From Peltaster fructicola (Eukaryota; Ascomycota; Dothideomycetes): a stretch of 64,000 bases of DNA. The DNA is taken from NCBI GenBank assembly GCA_001592805.2, contig CP051140.1, forward strand, positions 1,427,501-1,491,500, in the 5' to 3' direction. Positions 10,538-20,278 of the stretch are shown here, in pieces (the first letter of the stretch is position 1; the number at the start of each line of letters is the position of its first letter). A program made the position numbers and the translations under genes. The notes beneath the pieces were generated by a model, which worked only from the letters and a program-made list of their open reading frames with translations, did no database searches and was not told where the DNA came from.

Positions 10538-11811
10538 ATGCCATCTCTACCCATTTCGCGACGCACTATTGTCTTACTGGTCTTCGCTACAGTGATCTCG
10601 CTCCTGATTGTGTTCAACATCGATACTGGCAGGTCTTATCTGGCGACTATCAATGGTCAAGGTTCTCTCAAAAACATCAAGAACTCGACCCTAGGAGTAC
10701 GTTGAAAAAGCTAGCCCTAGGAGCACAGCTGACCTTGAATAGTTCCAACAAATCTTCGTAGTCAACCTGAAATCACGGACAGACAGAAGAGATGGCATGG
10801 CGCTGGCAGCGAGCTATACCGGCCTAGACCTCACGTTCACAGAGGCAGTAACGGAAGGTCATTGAAGATCAAGTACCATGACTAGCCACAGGCTGACTCT
10901 CAATAGTGTCTGAGAAAGCTCTCCCTCCCAGCGGTAGCGAGCAGAGTATGTCCAAGGGTGCTTTCGGAGACTGGAGGTCACATCTGAACATCGCCAGACG
11001 CATGGTCGAAGAAAACATACAGACCGCACTTATCATGGAGGATGATGTGGACTGGGACATACGGATACATGAACAACTGATGGAATTTGCGCAGGCGAGC
11101 CAGTTGTTACTACAACCAACTCTGGGGACCAAAGACGAATTCCTTGATCCCACATATCATGGCGACCTGGGCGACCTAAATCCTAAGACCTTTTACGTCG
11201 GCGAGCAGAAGGTCACACCACCTACAACATCGCCTTACGGGGATGTAGACAAATGGGATATGCTGTGGTTGGGTCATTGTGGTGCTACGATTCCGACTGG
11301 CAAAGACGACAGCAAGACACCACTTGCCCGTGCGGTCGTGCTCAACGACAACACTGTTCCAGAGAAGCAGCACATCAATCTGGAGATCAGTAGTCCTGCA
11401 TATCGAGACGACTATCCAGCGCACTCCAGGGTTGTCTTCAGGACAGGAGGCAACGTATGCACCCTTGCGTATGCGCTGACCAATGCTGGTGCACGTCGAC
11501 TTCTGTATGAGCTCGGTGTACAAGCTCTTCAAGGCGCAATCGACACTGAGCTGGATTCTTGGTGCCGTGGACGTAGCGGCCGGTCCATGCACACCTGCTT
11601 GACAGTCGGACCACAATACTTCCAGCACCATCGTCCGGCAGGCCGCTGGGGCAGCATGTCCGACATTGGTGATATGCCCACTCATTACAACGACTTTGCT
11701 TTCACAACAAACATCAGATGGAGCACACGAGTAAACTTGCCGAAGCTGGTCAGTGGCGACACCAACTACACTGATATGTTTAGGGATGGAGAACCAGCGA
11801 CTGGACTATAG
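10538..11811 (+). CDS. Glycosyltransferase family 25 protein, type II membrane, three exons
   Basis: Exons 10538-10696, 10743-10857 and 10907-11811 with introns of 46 and 49 nt (GTACGT...TAG and GTCATT...TAG) give 392 residues. The N-terminus has a short basic stretch, then a single membrane anchor (TIVLLVFATVISLLIVFNI), as in Golgi type II enzymes. The catalytic domain begins IFVVNLKSRTDRRDGMALAA, the hallmark start of GT25 (LPS-glycosyltransferase) domains, followed by HLNIARRMVEENIQTALIMEDDVDWD, whose EDD acidic motif lies at about residues 136-138. Later segments carry NVCTLAYALTNAGARRLLYELG. Family members transfer galactose or glucose to glycans. The fungal ones are poorly studied, so donor and acceptor are unknown. 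The first donor site sits in a short duplicated word (ccctaggag.ac), noted in the findings. Confidence 0.88.
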
Positions 11812-11983
11812 AACACCATGAGCTCATGAAGGCGTTGGCATGGTCTGACACCAGTATGAAACAGAGTGATTGAGTTGTTCACGCCATCATGCGCCCTACG
11901 TGGAGCACATTCTGCAGTGAAGTTTTGGTTGATCTATGACTAGTTGGTATGATAGATATACAGAGTACAGGATATTATAGAGA

Positions 11984-12910
11984 TCATTTCTCTGGCGGCA
12001 GTGGTACTTCAAGCTCGTATGGATCTCTCTGCACCGGCAGCTCTCGATAGGCGTGTTCGCCCTCTACTTCCTGTGCTTCCATCATATGACCATATCCATA
12101 CACTGGTGGCTGTTGAGGATACTTTTCGTTGGCGGCGTATGACGGTGCTGTCTGACGACGACTGCGCAACATCGACAATATGACCCAGGTAGCTAGGATG
12201 AGTACAAGGGGTATGCCGATTCCCAAGCCTACTCCAAGTGCAACTTTCGTCACTGTAGATTCGTTGCTGCTCGTACTTGATCCTGCTTGATTGTTGACGA
12301 ACGCTAGACTCGTAGAAGCGGCTGCGGCGTCTGTGGTGCCTGTCGATGATGAGGTTGGAGTGCTTATCGATGAAGTGATTGTGGTGCTTGCAAGAGTGGT
12401 GCTTGTCAATGTGATAATGGCACTCGTACTGACGCTTGTACCTGTGCTTGCGAGAGAAATACTCGACGAAGATGTTGTGCTTGCTACTATGCTCGACGAT
12501 GCTACTGGCGTGCTGATATTGAAATACCATGATGATATGTCGATTCCACTGTTGGTACCGTGGACCCAGAGGAAAAAAACTGGCGAGTAGCTGATGTCAG
12601 AGTTGGGAGCTGCTACAGTCCACTGGAAAGATTGTTGACCGGGTGCAGACGAGGTACTCCAGAGCGTGGAGCTGTTAAATGCCTGCTTCTTAGAGAGGCT
12701 CTGTTGCCATATATCGACTGTGTATGGCCCTTGCCAAGTAGTCGTCCATGAGACAAGCTGCGTGCTACCTTGTTCCCAAACCATGTCGGCAGCCCACCCA
12801 GTGCCTTGTCCTGTACTTGCCGGGTTGAAGAACTTGTTGTTGGGGTCGTCTGCTAGACACAAACGGAGGAAGCTCAACATGAGCCATCTGAAAGACGGAG
12901 AGCCAGCCAT
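11984..12910 (-). CDS. Ser/Thr-rich single-pass plasma membrane protein (Mid2/WSC-like architecture)
   Basis: 308 residues, one exon. A signal peptide (about residues 1-20) precedes an ectodomain of about 100 residues (WAADMVWEQGSTQLVSWTT, YTVDIWQQSL, FLWVHGTNSG), typical of many Pezizomycotina hypothetical proteins. A Ser/Thr stalk of about 80 residues, rich in TSTS and SSIS words and likely O-mannosylated, comes next. One membrane helix (VALGVGLGIGIPLVLILATWVIL) is followed by a basic stop-transfer SMLRSRRQ and a short Tyr/Pro-rich cytoplasmic tail. This is the architecture of cell-wall stress sensors, but no WSC cysteine domain is present, so sensing is an inference. It is convergent with the GT25 gene, about 170 bases apart. 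Confidence 0.8.
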   Translation of the reverse strand: MAGSPSFRWLMLSFLRLCLADDPNNKFFNPASTGQGTGWAADMVWEQGSTQLVSWTTTWQGPYTVDIWQQSLSKKQAFNSSTLWSTSSAPGQQSFQWTVAAPNSDISYSPVFFLWVHGTNSGIDISSWYFNISTPVASSSIVASTTSSSSISLASTGTSVSTSAIITLTSTTLASTTITSSISTPTSSSTGTTDAAAASTSLAFVNNQAGSSTSSNESTVTKVALGVGLGIGIPLVLILATWVILSMLRSRRQTAPSYAANEKYPQQPPVYGYGHMMEAQEVEGEHAYRELPVQRDPYELEVPLPPEK

Positions 12911-14049
12911 GCCAGGTTGTGAGTTGGGGAAATGTGAAGAGGAGGGTAGGCGTGACAGTGAAGAGTACGATAGGAGAGAGGCGTACAGCTACCTGGAGAT
13001 CATAACTCAGGACAGCCTTTTCAGCAGAAGTGCGTTCCTGCACGCCTGTGCCGCACAGCGATATCGTGAATTGGCCCTGACTGCGACAACTGTCTCACCA
13101 ACAGCTTCTGGCAGACATGGGCGTCTACCCGGCAGCATGAGCAGTGGCCCACGCTGGCCATACCTCGCTCGAGCAGTCCTCTCCATTCCTGAAGAAAGCG
13201 AATGGTGCTTGAGGCTATTGAGCGAAAGTTAATAGTGTCGTCGAGCGGCTACCGCACCAATTGCGCGGCTATCGAGCAAATTTGACTTCGACGAGCTTGT
13301 TTCAAGACTTGCGAGCGATGGCCTGTGGGTGTATTTCGGGATCCTCGTCACAACTGTTGCGCCCTGAGATGCGGCTGGGCGCTTCACTCACGAGGAGATG
13401 AAAGACAAAGGTCGTGTCGTGGGCGAGTAGAGCTGAAGAGCTTGAAGCCATAACGGAGCCTCAACCTCACGATTAGGCTCCTCGCAAGCAACAATGAGAC
13501 TTCGAGAACATGATATGACACCAAGGTCATGGCGCCATCTAGTCGATGTAACTCTGCACGGGATCGCGAGAGATTGTCAGGTCAGGAAGGATGAAGCCTA
13601 TCCGGCAGACTGCCTGGTTCAGCGTAGCTTCGCAAGGGAGGCTCCTAGACGTCATTCCAATTGACCAGTAGAGGCGCACACACGCAACTCACCTTATCTG
13701 CGCATCATGGCGATCACATATCGCTCATCCACAAAACTGCTGATCTTCCTGGATGTTGTCTCGTGCCCGCTTCTATCAACCTTCCAGAACGAGCATGGTT
13801 CTTAGAACAAGAGCGGTCCACCAGCGCCGTCGGTGTCGATCATGTCCAATGACCTCAGACTGGCAAATGAACATGTCTACTCATCGATCTCGGGCCACTG
13901 TACGACCGGGCAGGCTCTCATTCAAGCAGGTGAGCGAAGAAGGTGACGCCAGGGACTCCCGGTAAACAGTGATAGCATAAGAAAGCATTGTCCCTCTGCA
14001 ATCGGGACGTAGTCCTCTCCTCTTGTCTTTTCATCCACTTGTCACGAAG
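12911..14049. other. Intergenic region between membrane protein and carboxypeptidase
   Basis: About 1.1 kb holding the 5' flanks of two divergently transcribed genes. The frame 12666-13232 on the plus strand is largely antisense to the membrane-protein gene and has no motif. A pyrimidine-rich patch (cctctcctcttgtcttttcatcc, 14012-14035) lies just upstream of the carboxypeptidase ATG, as is common at fungal transcription starts. No gene is supported. Confidence 0.5.
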
Positions 14050-15777
14050 ATGAAGGTGATCTACAGTCTGGCCGCATTGGCCTTTGCCAGCCTGGCAACA
14101 GCTGCGCAGAACCCAGCGCAAGCTCTATACAAGAAAGCAGAGTCGTTGAAGCAAGCTGCTCTTGACCGACGTACAGCGGCTCATCAGCCCGTGAAGAGGT
14201 CGAGTCTCCGCCGACGTTCGTCCAACTTTCTCAGCAGCAAGACGCTCCCATTCTACGTCAATGGCACCAGCCTTCCAGATGTAGACTTCGACATCGGCGA
14301 GTCATACGCAGGTCTACTGCCTATCTCTGGTGCTGCCAACGAGACAAGGGAGCTGTTCTTCTGGTTCTTTCCATCAAGCAATGTCAATGCATCATCAGAG
14401 GTCACCATTTGGCTCAACGGTGGCCCAGGCTGCTCCTCTCTGAGTGGACTTCTGACCGAGAATGGACCATTCACCTGGGAAGCTGGTACACTCTCCCCTG
14501 TGCAAAACTCCTACTCCTGGACAAACCTCACCAACATGCTCTGGGTCGAGCAGCCCGTCGGAGTCGGCTTCTCACAAGGTGTCCCAAACATCACCAACGA
14601 AGTCGAGCTTGGCAAGGAGTTTGTGGGATTCTACCAGCAGTTTGTCAAGACGTTTGATGTACAGAACTACGATCTCTACGTTACTGGCGAGTCCTACGCT
14701 GGCTACTACGTTCCCTACATTGCCGCCTCTTTCATTGACGCCGCTGATCCTGAGATCCCTTTGAAGGGTATCGCTATCAATGATCCAATCATCGGCGACG
14801 GCGTCGTTCAGCAACAGATCCCTATCGTACCTTTTGCAGACTACTGGCAAAACCTGCTGTATCTCAACGACACCTTTATGGACCGCATTCACGAATGGAA
14901 CGACCAGTGTGGTTACACAGACTACTTCGAGAAGTACCTTCAATACCCACCTCCACCAGGACCATTCCCAGTCTTGCCAGATCCATTTGCCTCGCCAAAC
15001 TACACCTGCGACGTCTTTGATGATGTCTTCGGAGCCATACTCGAGGTCAATCCTTGCTTCAATATCTACCATATCACCGATCAGTGCCCTCATCCTTGGT
15101 CTGTCCTAGGTGGTGTCAACGTCGGAGATTACATTCCTCCTGGAGAGATTGTCTACTTCAACCGCAGCGATGTCCAGAAGGCTATCCACGCACCTGTAGG
15201 TACAAACTGGCAACAGTGCACAAACACCAATGTATTCGGAGGCAGCAACGACAACCAGACTCTCCAGGATACCTCGCTTGGTCCAGCACAAGACGGCGTG
15301 CTGCAGAAAGTCATCGAATACACCAACAATGTCATCATCGGCTCTGGCAATCTCGATATGCTGCTGAGCACTAACGGTACTTTATTGGCACTCCAAAACA
15401 CCACTGTAAGTGCATGCCATCTTTGTTATGAAACAGTACTGACTATGATACAGTGGAACGGCCAACAAGGATTCCAATGTGCACCAGCGAATGAACTTTA
15501 CATCCCGTACCATCCTGAGTTCAACGGCGGTTCGCTAGCTGGTGCTGGCGTTCTGGGCACTTGGGGATCAGAGCGAGGCCTTACATTCTACCAGGCTCAG
15601 CTCGCCGGTCATGAGCTGCCCGGCTACACTCCTGGTGTCGGTTATCGCGCAATTGAGCTGCTGCTCGGCCGTATCAGCTCTTTGAGTGATATGGACGACT
15701 TCACTACACAGAGTGGAAACTTCACTGGTACTACGCCACTATACAAACGTATGGCTGCTAATGGTGGCTACTTATGA
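14050..15777 (+). CDS. Secreted serine carboxypeptidase, peptidase family S10 (carboxypeptidase S1-like)
   Basis: Exons 14050-15405 and 15454-15777, intron 48 nt (GTAAGT...ACAG), 559 residues. The ATG at 14050 gives a clean signal peptide (MKVIYSLAALAFASLATA). A basic propeptide-like stretch with KR and RR pairs precedes the mature enzyme (VKRSSLRRRSS). The S10 signatures are all visible: WLNGGPGCSSLSG, the GESYAGYY nucleophile (Ser about residue 215), the Asp in GSGNLDMLL, and the His in AGHELPGY. N-glycosylation sequons are frequent. The enzyme removes C-terminal amino acids from peptides, probably in the acidic extracellular space or vacuole. The intron is a multiple of three and has no in-frame stop, so an unspliced message would still encode protein, with 16 extra residues between QNTT and WNGQQGF; family alignment clearly favours removal. 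Confidence 0.95.
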   Translation: MKVIYSLAALAFASLATAAQNPAQALYKKAESLKQAALDRRTAAHQPVKRSSLRRRSSNFLSSKTLPFYVNGTSLPDVDFDIGESYAGLLPISGAANETRELFFWFFPSSNVNASSEVTIWLNGGPGCSSLSGLLTENGPFTWEAGTLSPVQNSYSWTNLTNMLWVEQPVGVGFSQGVPNITNEVELGKEFVGFYQQFVKTFDVQNYDLYVTGESYAGYYVPYIAASFIDAADPEIPLKGIAINDPIIGDGVVQQQIPIVPFADYWQNLLYLNDTFMDRIHEWNDQCGYTDYFEKYLQYPPPPGPFPVLPDPFASPNYTCDVFDDVFGAILEVNPCFNIYHITDQCPHPWSVLGGVNVGDYIPPGEIVYFNRSDVQKAIHAPVGTNWQQCTNTNVFGGSNDNQTLQDTSLGPAQDGVLQKVIEYTNNVIIGSGNLDMLLSTNGTLLALQNTTVSACHLCYETVLTMIQWNGQQGFQCAPANELYIPYHPEFNGGSLAGAGVLGTWGSERGLTFYQAQLAGHELPGYTPGVGYRAIELLLGRISSLSDMDDFTTQSGNFTGTTPLYKRMAANGGYL

Positions 15778-16280
15778 ATGAGCCTGAACGAAGCAGATAT
15801 GTAGTTCTGTATGAAATAGAGCTTGCTATGACATGTATGTTGAGTTGAGTGTGACCGGTGAGTGCTGCATGCCCATGTTCATCCTGTTCTCAGATGCAGC
15901 GATGGTGTCACATCACGATGTCCTCGAGAGTTCGTTAGCATAAGACCTCAAACGGTGGCGAAACTGCCTCGATATGTTCAGACAGTGTATGCATCGGCAT
16001 CTACGGATCGATTCCTGGCTCCATATGATGAAAAGGTGGTAGTAGTTGGTCTGCGAGACTCGCTGGAAACAGTTGAGTACAAATTCGCGGTCCTGAGTAT
16101 TGCATAGCTGAAGCATGACGGATAGAGCCCGTTGGACAGGTCAACTTACGCTTCATCGATGCGGTCTCGCTATCATGACCTCAGGACAGGCTCGGAAGCA
16201 GGCAGGTATGGTCGAACACTGTTGACAGTCCAATCACAGTATTGCTTTAGGACGCCAGCAGAGAATGTCTTGCTTTGGTT
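15778..16280. other. Convergent 3' spacer
   Basis: 500 bases between the stops of the carboxypeptidase and GEP3, probably 3' untranslated sequences of both. No gene or repeat is seen. Confidence 0.5.
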
Positions 16281-18461
16281 TCAACCCACAGGCTCAGCTG
16301 TTCTTGCTGAACCGGCTCGTCCACCTGCAACTCGTCGCTGGTAGGACATGCTGTGTCGTGGTCTTGCTTTCTGCTTGTGAACGGGTGTCTTTTTGGGGCC
16401 TCCTAGTAGCCAAGCATTCATTGGCTTCCGCACTCCGATGAACTGTCCACGCGGCGAGAACACTTCGACCTCCGGTAGATGATCCTCATTGCGAGCTGTG
16501 GCATCATCATGGAATGGATCGTACGTCTGACGCAGACTGGCTTCTTCAATCTTCCTACGTCGAACCTGTGCAACGATCTCTACCCATCCCGCACCCTCGA
16601 TGAGCAAATCGAGCGCATACACGATGTATGGCAGGTTGCTAGCTTTCTGCTTACCAGCTACCTTGTCCGTCACTGGTCCAGCTCGTTGCTTTGTGACGTC
16701 CCAGCGTAGCTTGAACGAACCAGCAGAGCGGACTGAGAGCTTGGCGGCTGCAGTAGCATTGCTCGCAGCATGTCCTTCGTAGACCTCGCCTGTAGAATAT
16801 GCTCCACTCTGAATCGCAGTGGCCTTCTCAGTACTGGTGACATGTGGCTTGAGGGCTGCAGGCAAGAAGCCATACATCAAAAATACCAGATCGTCAGTCT
16901 TTGGAGTAACGCGGATGAGTCCTCCAAGCAGAAGACTCTGACCAGGCTTCACAGATTGCTGCTCTGGGACGATGCGATGTTTCATGATCATCTCCTTCTT
17001 GCTTTCCTCCCTAACGTAGGTGTCGATTGTGCTTCTCTCAATGCCTGGCAAGTCGATAAGCTCTCCTTTTCCTTTGCCGAATGGTAGTCTGATCGGTGAG
17101 GCTGTGGTGCCTGGCAAGGCCGACACTATCGGCATGGTGGGATATGCCACTTCTGGCTGTGCTGGTGGAAGTAAGGACATCTCGGACTCGTCGAAGACGA
17201 AGTCATCCTGATCCGTAGCAAGATCTGCGGCTACTTCCTCAGCTTGTCCGCCTGGCTGGTCCGTCATCGTACCAATAGACGTCGGGTCCGCTTGATGATC
17301 AGGCTGGTACAGAGACGTCTCGATGGAGTCAGCCAAAGCGTTCACCGGCACATCGGCTTCCTCGAATGTCGGCTCCATATCGTATCCAGCGTATGGTTTA
17401 GTAGGTGCATCACTCGAGGCAATTGGTGATATTACAGTATCCTCTTGCTTGGCCTGGCCTTCTGCCTTCGCCTCTGCCACCGCCGCTGCACGCAGTTTGC
17501 CGATGCTAACATCGTCCATTCGTCCCTTCGGATACACCACCTCGACCAAAGCACTCTTGCCAACGTTGACTTTGCCCACCATCCAACCAGCACCACCTCG
17601 ACGATATATCTCCTCTTTCACTGTCTTTGTCCACCATCCTCTCTTAGCACTCACTAGTCTGACATTGCCAAGACGAACATTCTTGCCGCTTCGACCTAAG
17701 GCGTCACGCAATACCTCTTGGATGTAAGGTAATAACTTATCCACCTGCTCTTTCTTGGGCGCCAGGAGATCAGACCGTGTGATGATGAAGTTGACCTCGG
17801 CGACTCTATCGCGAATGTAACGAATGCTCTTTGATCGGCGATTTTGTGTTCGAAGTCGTGGCAGATGAAGTGCTGAGGTCAAGTTCGGGATCAGGGACAT
17901 GGGAAAGTCTGCTGCGTCCATGACATGATAGATGTGGTTGCGGCGATGTGGCGACTCCTCTATGATCGATCGAATGGACTCAGTCGTCGGATGAATGATG
18001 GATGTGCCAGTTGACTGGTACTGGAGGTTGTGGCAGCGATCACAGATAGGAGTACCCCTGTCTGCGACTGGACGGCCATCGCCAGGCTGCAACGCACCGA
18101 AGCTACCTCTGGCAAATGCTGCCGCGAAAACAGCGTCTTCCTGCTTGCGTCTATCGTCACGCGGTCGTTGTCGCTTCTCTCCATAGAAGCCGGCGGCGCT
18201 TGGTTCGACGTTCTGGCTTGGTGCACCACACCCAGGACAAGTCAGCGGGATACTACGCGATATGGTTGTGTCCTTCAAGATTGATGGGTCTGGCGCAGGC
18301 TCTGTCTCCAGCGAGGCCAGCACATCTTGCCGTTGTATGCGAGTAGAGCTCAGACTTCTGCTGCATGACCAGGTGAGTGCGTTTTTCAAACCAGTCCTGG
18401 AGGCATATCGACAGGACTGTGTCCGCAGTGCATGCTGGTTCCGTAGCAGCACCTGCAGCAT
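16281..18461 (-). CDS. GEP3: Mitochondrial circularly permuted GTPase GEP3/MTG3-like (YqeH family)
   Basis: 726 residues from the ATG at 18461; the frame is open further upstream but without an ATG. The N-terminus is a Ser/Arg-rich mitochondrial presequence. A zinc-binding part follows (CPGCG ... ICDRCHNLQYQ). The GTPase motifs then appear in permuted order: TRSDLL (G4), SAKRGWW (G5), GKVNVGKSALVEVV (G1, P-loop) and IDLPGIERS (G3). This order is diagnostic of the YqeH/GEP3 family, which assists assembly of the small subunit of the mitochondrial ribosome; yeast GEP3 also interacts genetically with prohibitins. Between G1 and G3 there is an unusually long insert of roughly 150 residues, acidic and Pro/Ala-rich. 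The C-terminal half (GGLIRVTPKTDDLVFLMYGFLPAALKPHVT, then VSVRSAGSFKLRWD-type strand) is the family's extra domain. The gene is divergent from the GT34 gene. Confidence 0.9.
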   Translation of the reverse strand: MLQVLLRNQHALRTQSCRYASRTGLKNALTWSCSRSLSSTRIQRQDVLASLETEPAPDPSILKDTTISRSIPLTCPGCGAPSQNVEPSAAGFYGEKRQRPRDDRRKQEDAVFAAAFARGSFGALQPGDGRPVADRGTPICDRCHNLQYQSTGTSIIHPTTESIRSIIEESPHRRNHIYHVMDAADFPMSLIPNLTSALHLPRLRTQNRRSKSIRYIRDRVAEVNFIITRSDLLAPKKEQVDKLLPYIQEVLRDALGRSGKNVRLGNVRLVSAKRGWWTKTVKEEIYRRGGAGWMVGKVNVGKSALVEVVYPKGRMDDVSIGKLRAAAVAEAKAEGQAKQEDTVISPIASSDAPTKPYAGYDMEPTFEEADVPVNALADSIETSLYQPDHQADPTSIGTMTDQPGGQAEEVAADLATDQDDFVFDESEMSLLPPAQPEVAYPTMPIVSALPGTTASPIRLPFGKGKGELIDLPGIERSTIDTYVREESKKEMIMKHRIVPEQQSVKPGQSLLLGGLIRVTPKTDDLVFLMYGFLPAALKPHVTSTEKATAIQSGAYSTGEVYEGHAASNATAAAKLSVRSAGSFKLRWDVTKQRAGPVTDKVAGKQKASNLPYIVYALDLLIEGAGWVEIVAQVRRRKIEEASLRQTYDPFHDDATARNEDHLPEVEVFSPRGQFIGVRKPMNAWLLGGPKKTPVHKQKARPRHSMSYQRRVAGGRAGSARTAEPVG

Positions 18462-18870
18462 CAGCGTCGAGTGTCGATATGTTGATGAACCATCTAGAGC
18501 GCAGACAAAACGCGGCGATGCATGGAGGTTAGCTCCATACACCAAGCGTTGAGGCTCTGCGGCTCGCTTGATCCCTGCATCCTTCTTTAGTTAGGTGTGC
18601 ACTTTCACGTTGATCGAACCTCGTTCACGATAGCACGCAGCGCGTCTCCTGCAACGACCGTCTCGCCTTCTCATCCCTTCTTATTCCAATCTCGGTCTGC
18701 TGCACAGCTTGCGCTGTTCTGACTGGGAGTCTCTGATCCTCAAGTCTCTCGGACATGCCTGTCTGAGCTCCAAGGGATAACGGCTTCAAGAACCTTAACG
18801 GACCAAAGCAACACCTTTGCAGTCCTTCGTCGCTTCGAAGAGCGGCAGCCACTCTTTTACATCAGCCAAT
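18462..18870. promoter_or_regulatory. Shared divergent promoter region of GEP3 and the GT34 gene
   Basis: About 410 bases separate the two start codons, which point away from each other, so both promoters must lie here. No TATA box or known factor site could be picked out. Confidence 0.5.
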
Positions 18871-19889
18871 ATGCCTACCAACCAATTCCCATATCCTCGC
18901 AAGTCCTCCAATCCATCACCATACGTGTCTACACGCGCGACAGCTTACCACCGACAACGAACCTGGCGCACGTTCGTGCCACTTCTGCTGAGTGGTGGAG
19001 CTTTAATATGTTTGCTATACTTCATACTTGGCGGGAGCAGTTCGAGCAATCTGGAGGGACGAGCAATCGTGCCGGGCAAAGGACCACCTGTTGTTATTGT
19101 CACAACCATTGACGACTCGCTGCAGCCTGCATTTGTGAACACAATCAAGGAGAACCGCAAGGATTACGCCGCACGGCATGGATATGTGACATTCTTTCCC
19201 AACACGACCGACTACGATCTGTCAAGCGCACCGCGCAGTTGGTCAACGATCCCAGCTATTCGACATGCAATGTCAATGTATCCACAAACGCCATGGGTGT
19301 GGTACTTGACATCAACAGCTCTGATCATGGATACGAGAGAGTCTCTCAACAAGAAAATCCTAGCGCCTGCGAAGCTGGAGTCGTTGATGCTGGTCGACAA
19401 GCCTGTTGTGCCACCAGACTCTGTGATCAAGACCTTTTCACACGTGAAACCGGAGCGAATTGACCTGATTCTATCGCAAGATAAGGAGGGTCTCGCTGGA
19501 GGCAGCATGCTTGTACGCAATGGCGAATGGGCGAAGTACTTCCTGGACTCTTGGTTTGATCCATTGTTCAGAAGCTACAACTTTCAGAAGGCGGAGGCCC
19601 ATGCGCTGGAGCACATCGTTCAATGGCATGGAACAGTGCTTGCTAAGCTTGCTCTTGTACCGCAGAGGATTATCAATTCGTATGCGGTCGCTAAGACCGA
19701 TGCTGGTGGTCAGTCGCATTGTAATGCTCGTCGACTTGTACTGATCATCGTATAGGAGCCTATCAAGAGGGTGATTTCATTGCTAACTTTCATGGCTGCG
19801 CTAGAGAGAAAGGCCGCAACTGTGAGGAGGAGATGCGACCAATGCTGTCCCGTTGGAGAGAGCTCAGAGACGGTGAGCGAAGACGATGA
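18871..19889 (+). CDS. GT34 glycosyltransferase (alpha-1,6-mannosyltransferase MNN10/MNN11 or galactosyltransferase GMA12 family)
   Basis: Exons 18871-19708 and 19756-19889, intron 47 nt (GTCAGT...TATAG), 323 residues. A short basic tail is followed by one membrane anchor (VPLLLSGGALICLLYFIL), giving a type II Golgi topology. The GT34 domain shows VVIVTTIDDS, YAARHGYVTFF, SWSTIPAIRHAMSMYPQTPWVWYL, an RNGEWAKYFLDSWFDP segment, ALEHIVQWH, and after the splice the closing motif AYQEGDFIANFHGCAREKGRNCE. Relatives extend N-glycan mannose backbones (Mnn10/Mnn11 complex) or add galactose. Oddity: where catalytic members have a DxD metal-binding motif, this protein reads LTSTALIMD, with Thr-Ser-Thr at residues 147-149. 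It may be a non-catalytic subunit or a diverged enzyme. Confidence 0.88.
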
Positions 19890-20278
19890 GCTACCCGAAC
19901 ATGCAGCAGTAGGAGCTCAGGATATCGTCGGTACATTCAACAGCATGATCGACAGCACGATCGAGATTTTGGTGCTACAGCCACAAGCTATGGTGCCCAC
20001 CTGTAGATTGTCAGCCAGCCGCCAGCCGACAACGAATCTGAGAGATTTTTGAAGTGTACAACATATAGATCCACGACCAAAGTTACGATTTAGATCGCGA
20101 AGTGTTGTTCAAGGCGCTGCTATGCTTGTTGTCTGGGCTTAAAGACATCCCTCACATTGCACTACACACGGTCAAGGACGAAACGAACGTTAATGATGCC
20201 TTCATTGTGTTGCAGCAGCCTGATCACGTCTATAGACATCTGATAGGACGCGTCCTACCAGTGGTCATCATGGCTCAT
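19890..20278. other. Convergent 3' spacer
   Basis: About 390 bases between the stops of the GT34 gene and YPD1. It likely carries the 3' untranslated ends of both. Nothing else is recognised. Confidence 0.5.

Noticed and set aside
12666-13232. 188-codon plus-strand frame
   Set aside because: Half of it is antisense to the well-supported membrane-protein gene, and it has no domain, signal peptide or plausible splice structure.
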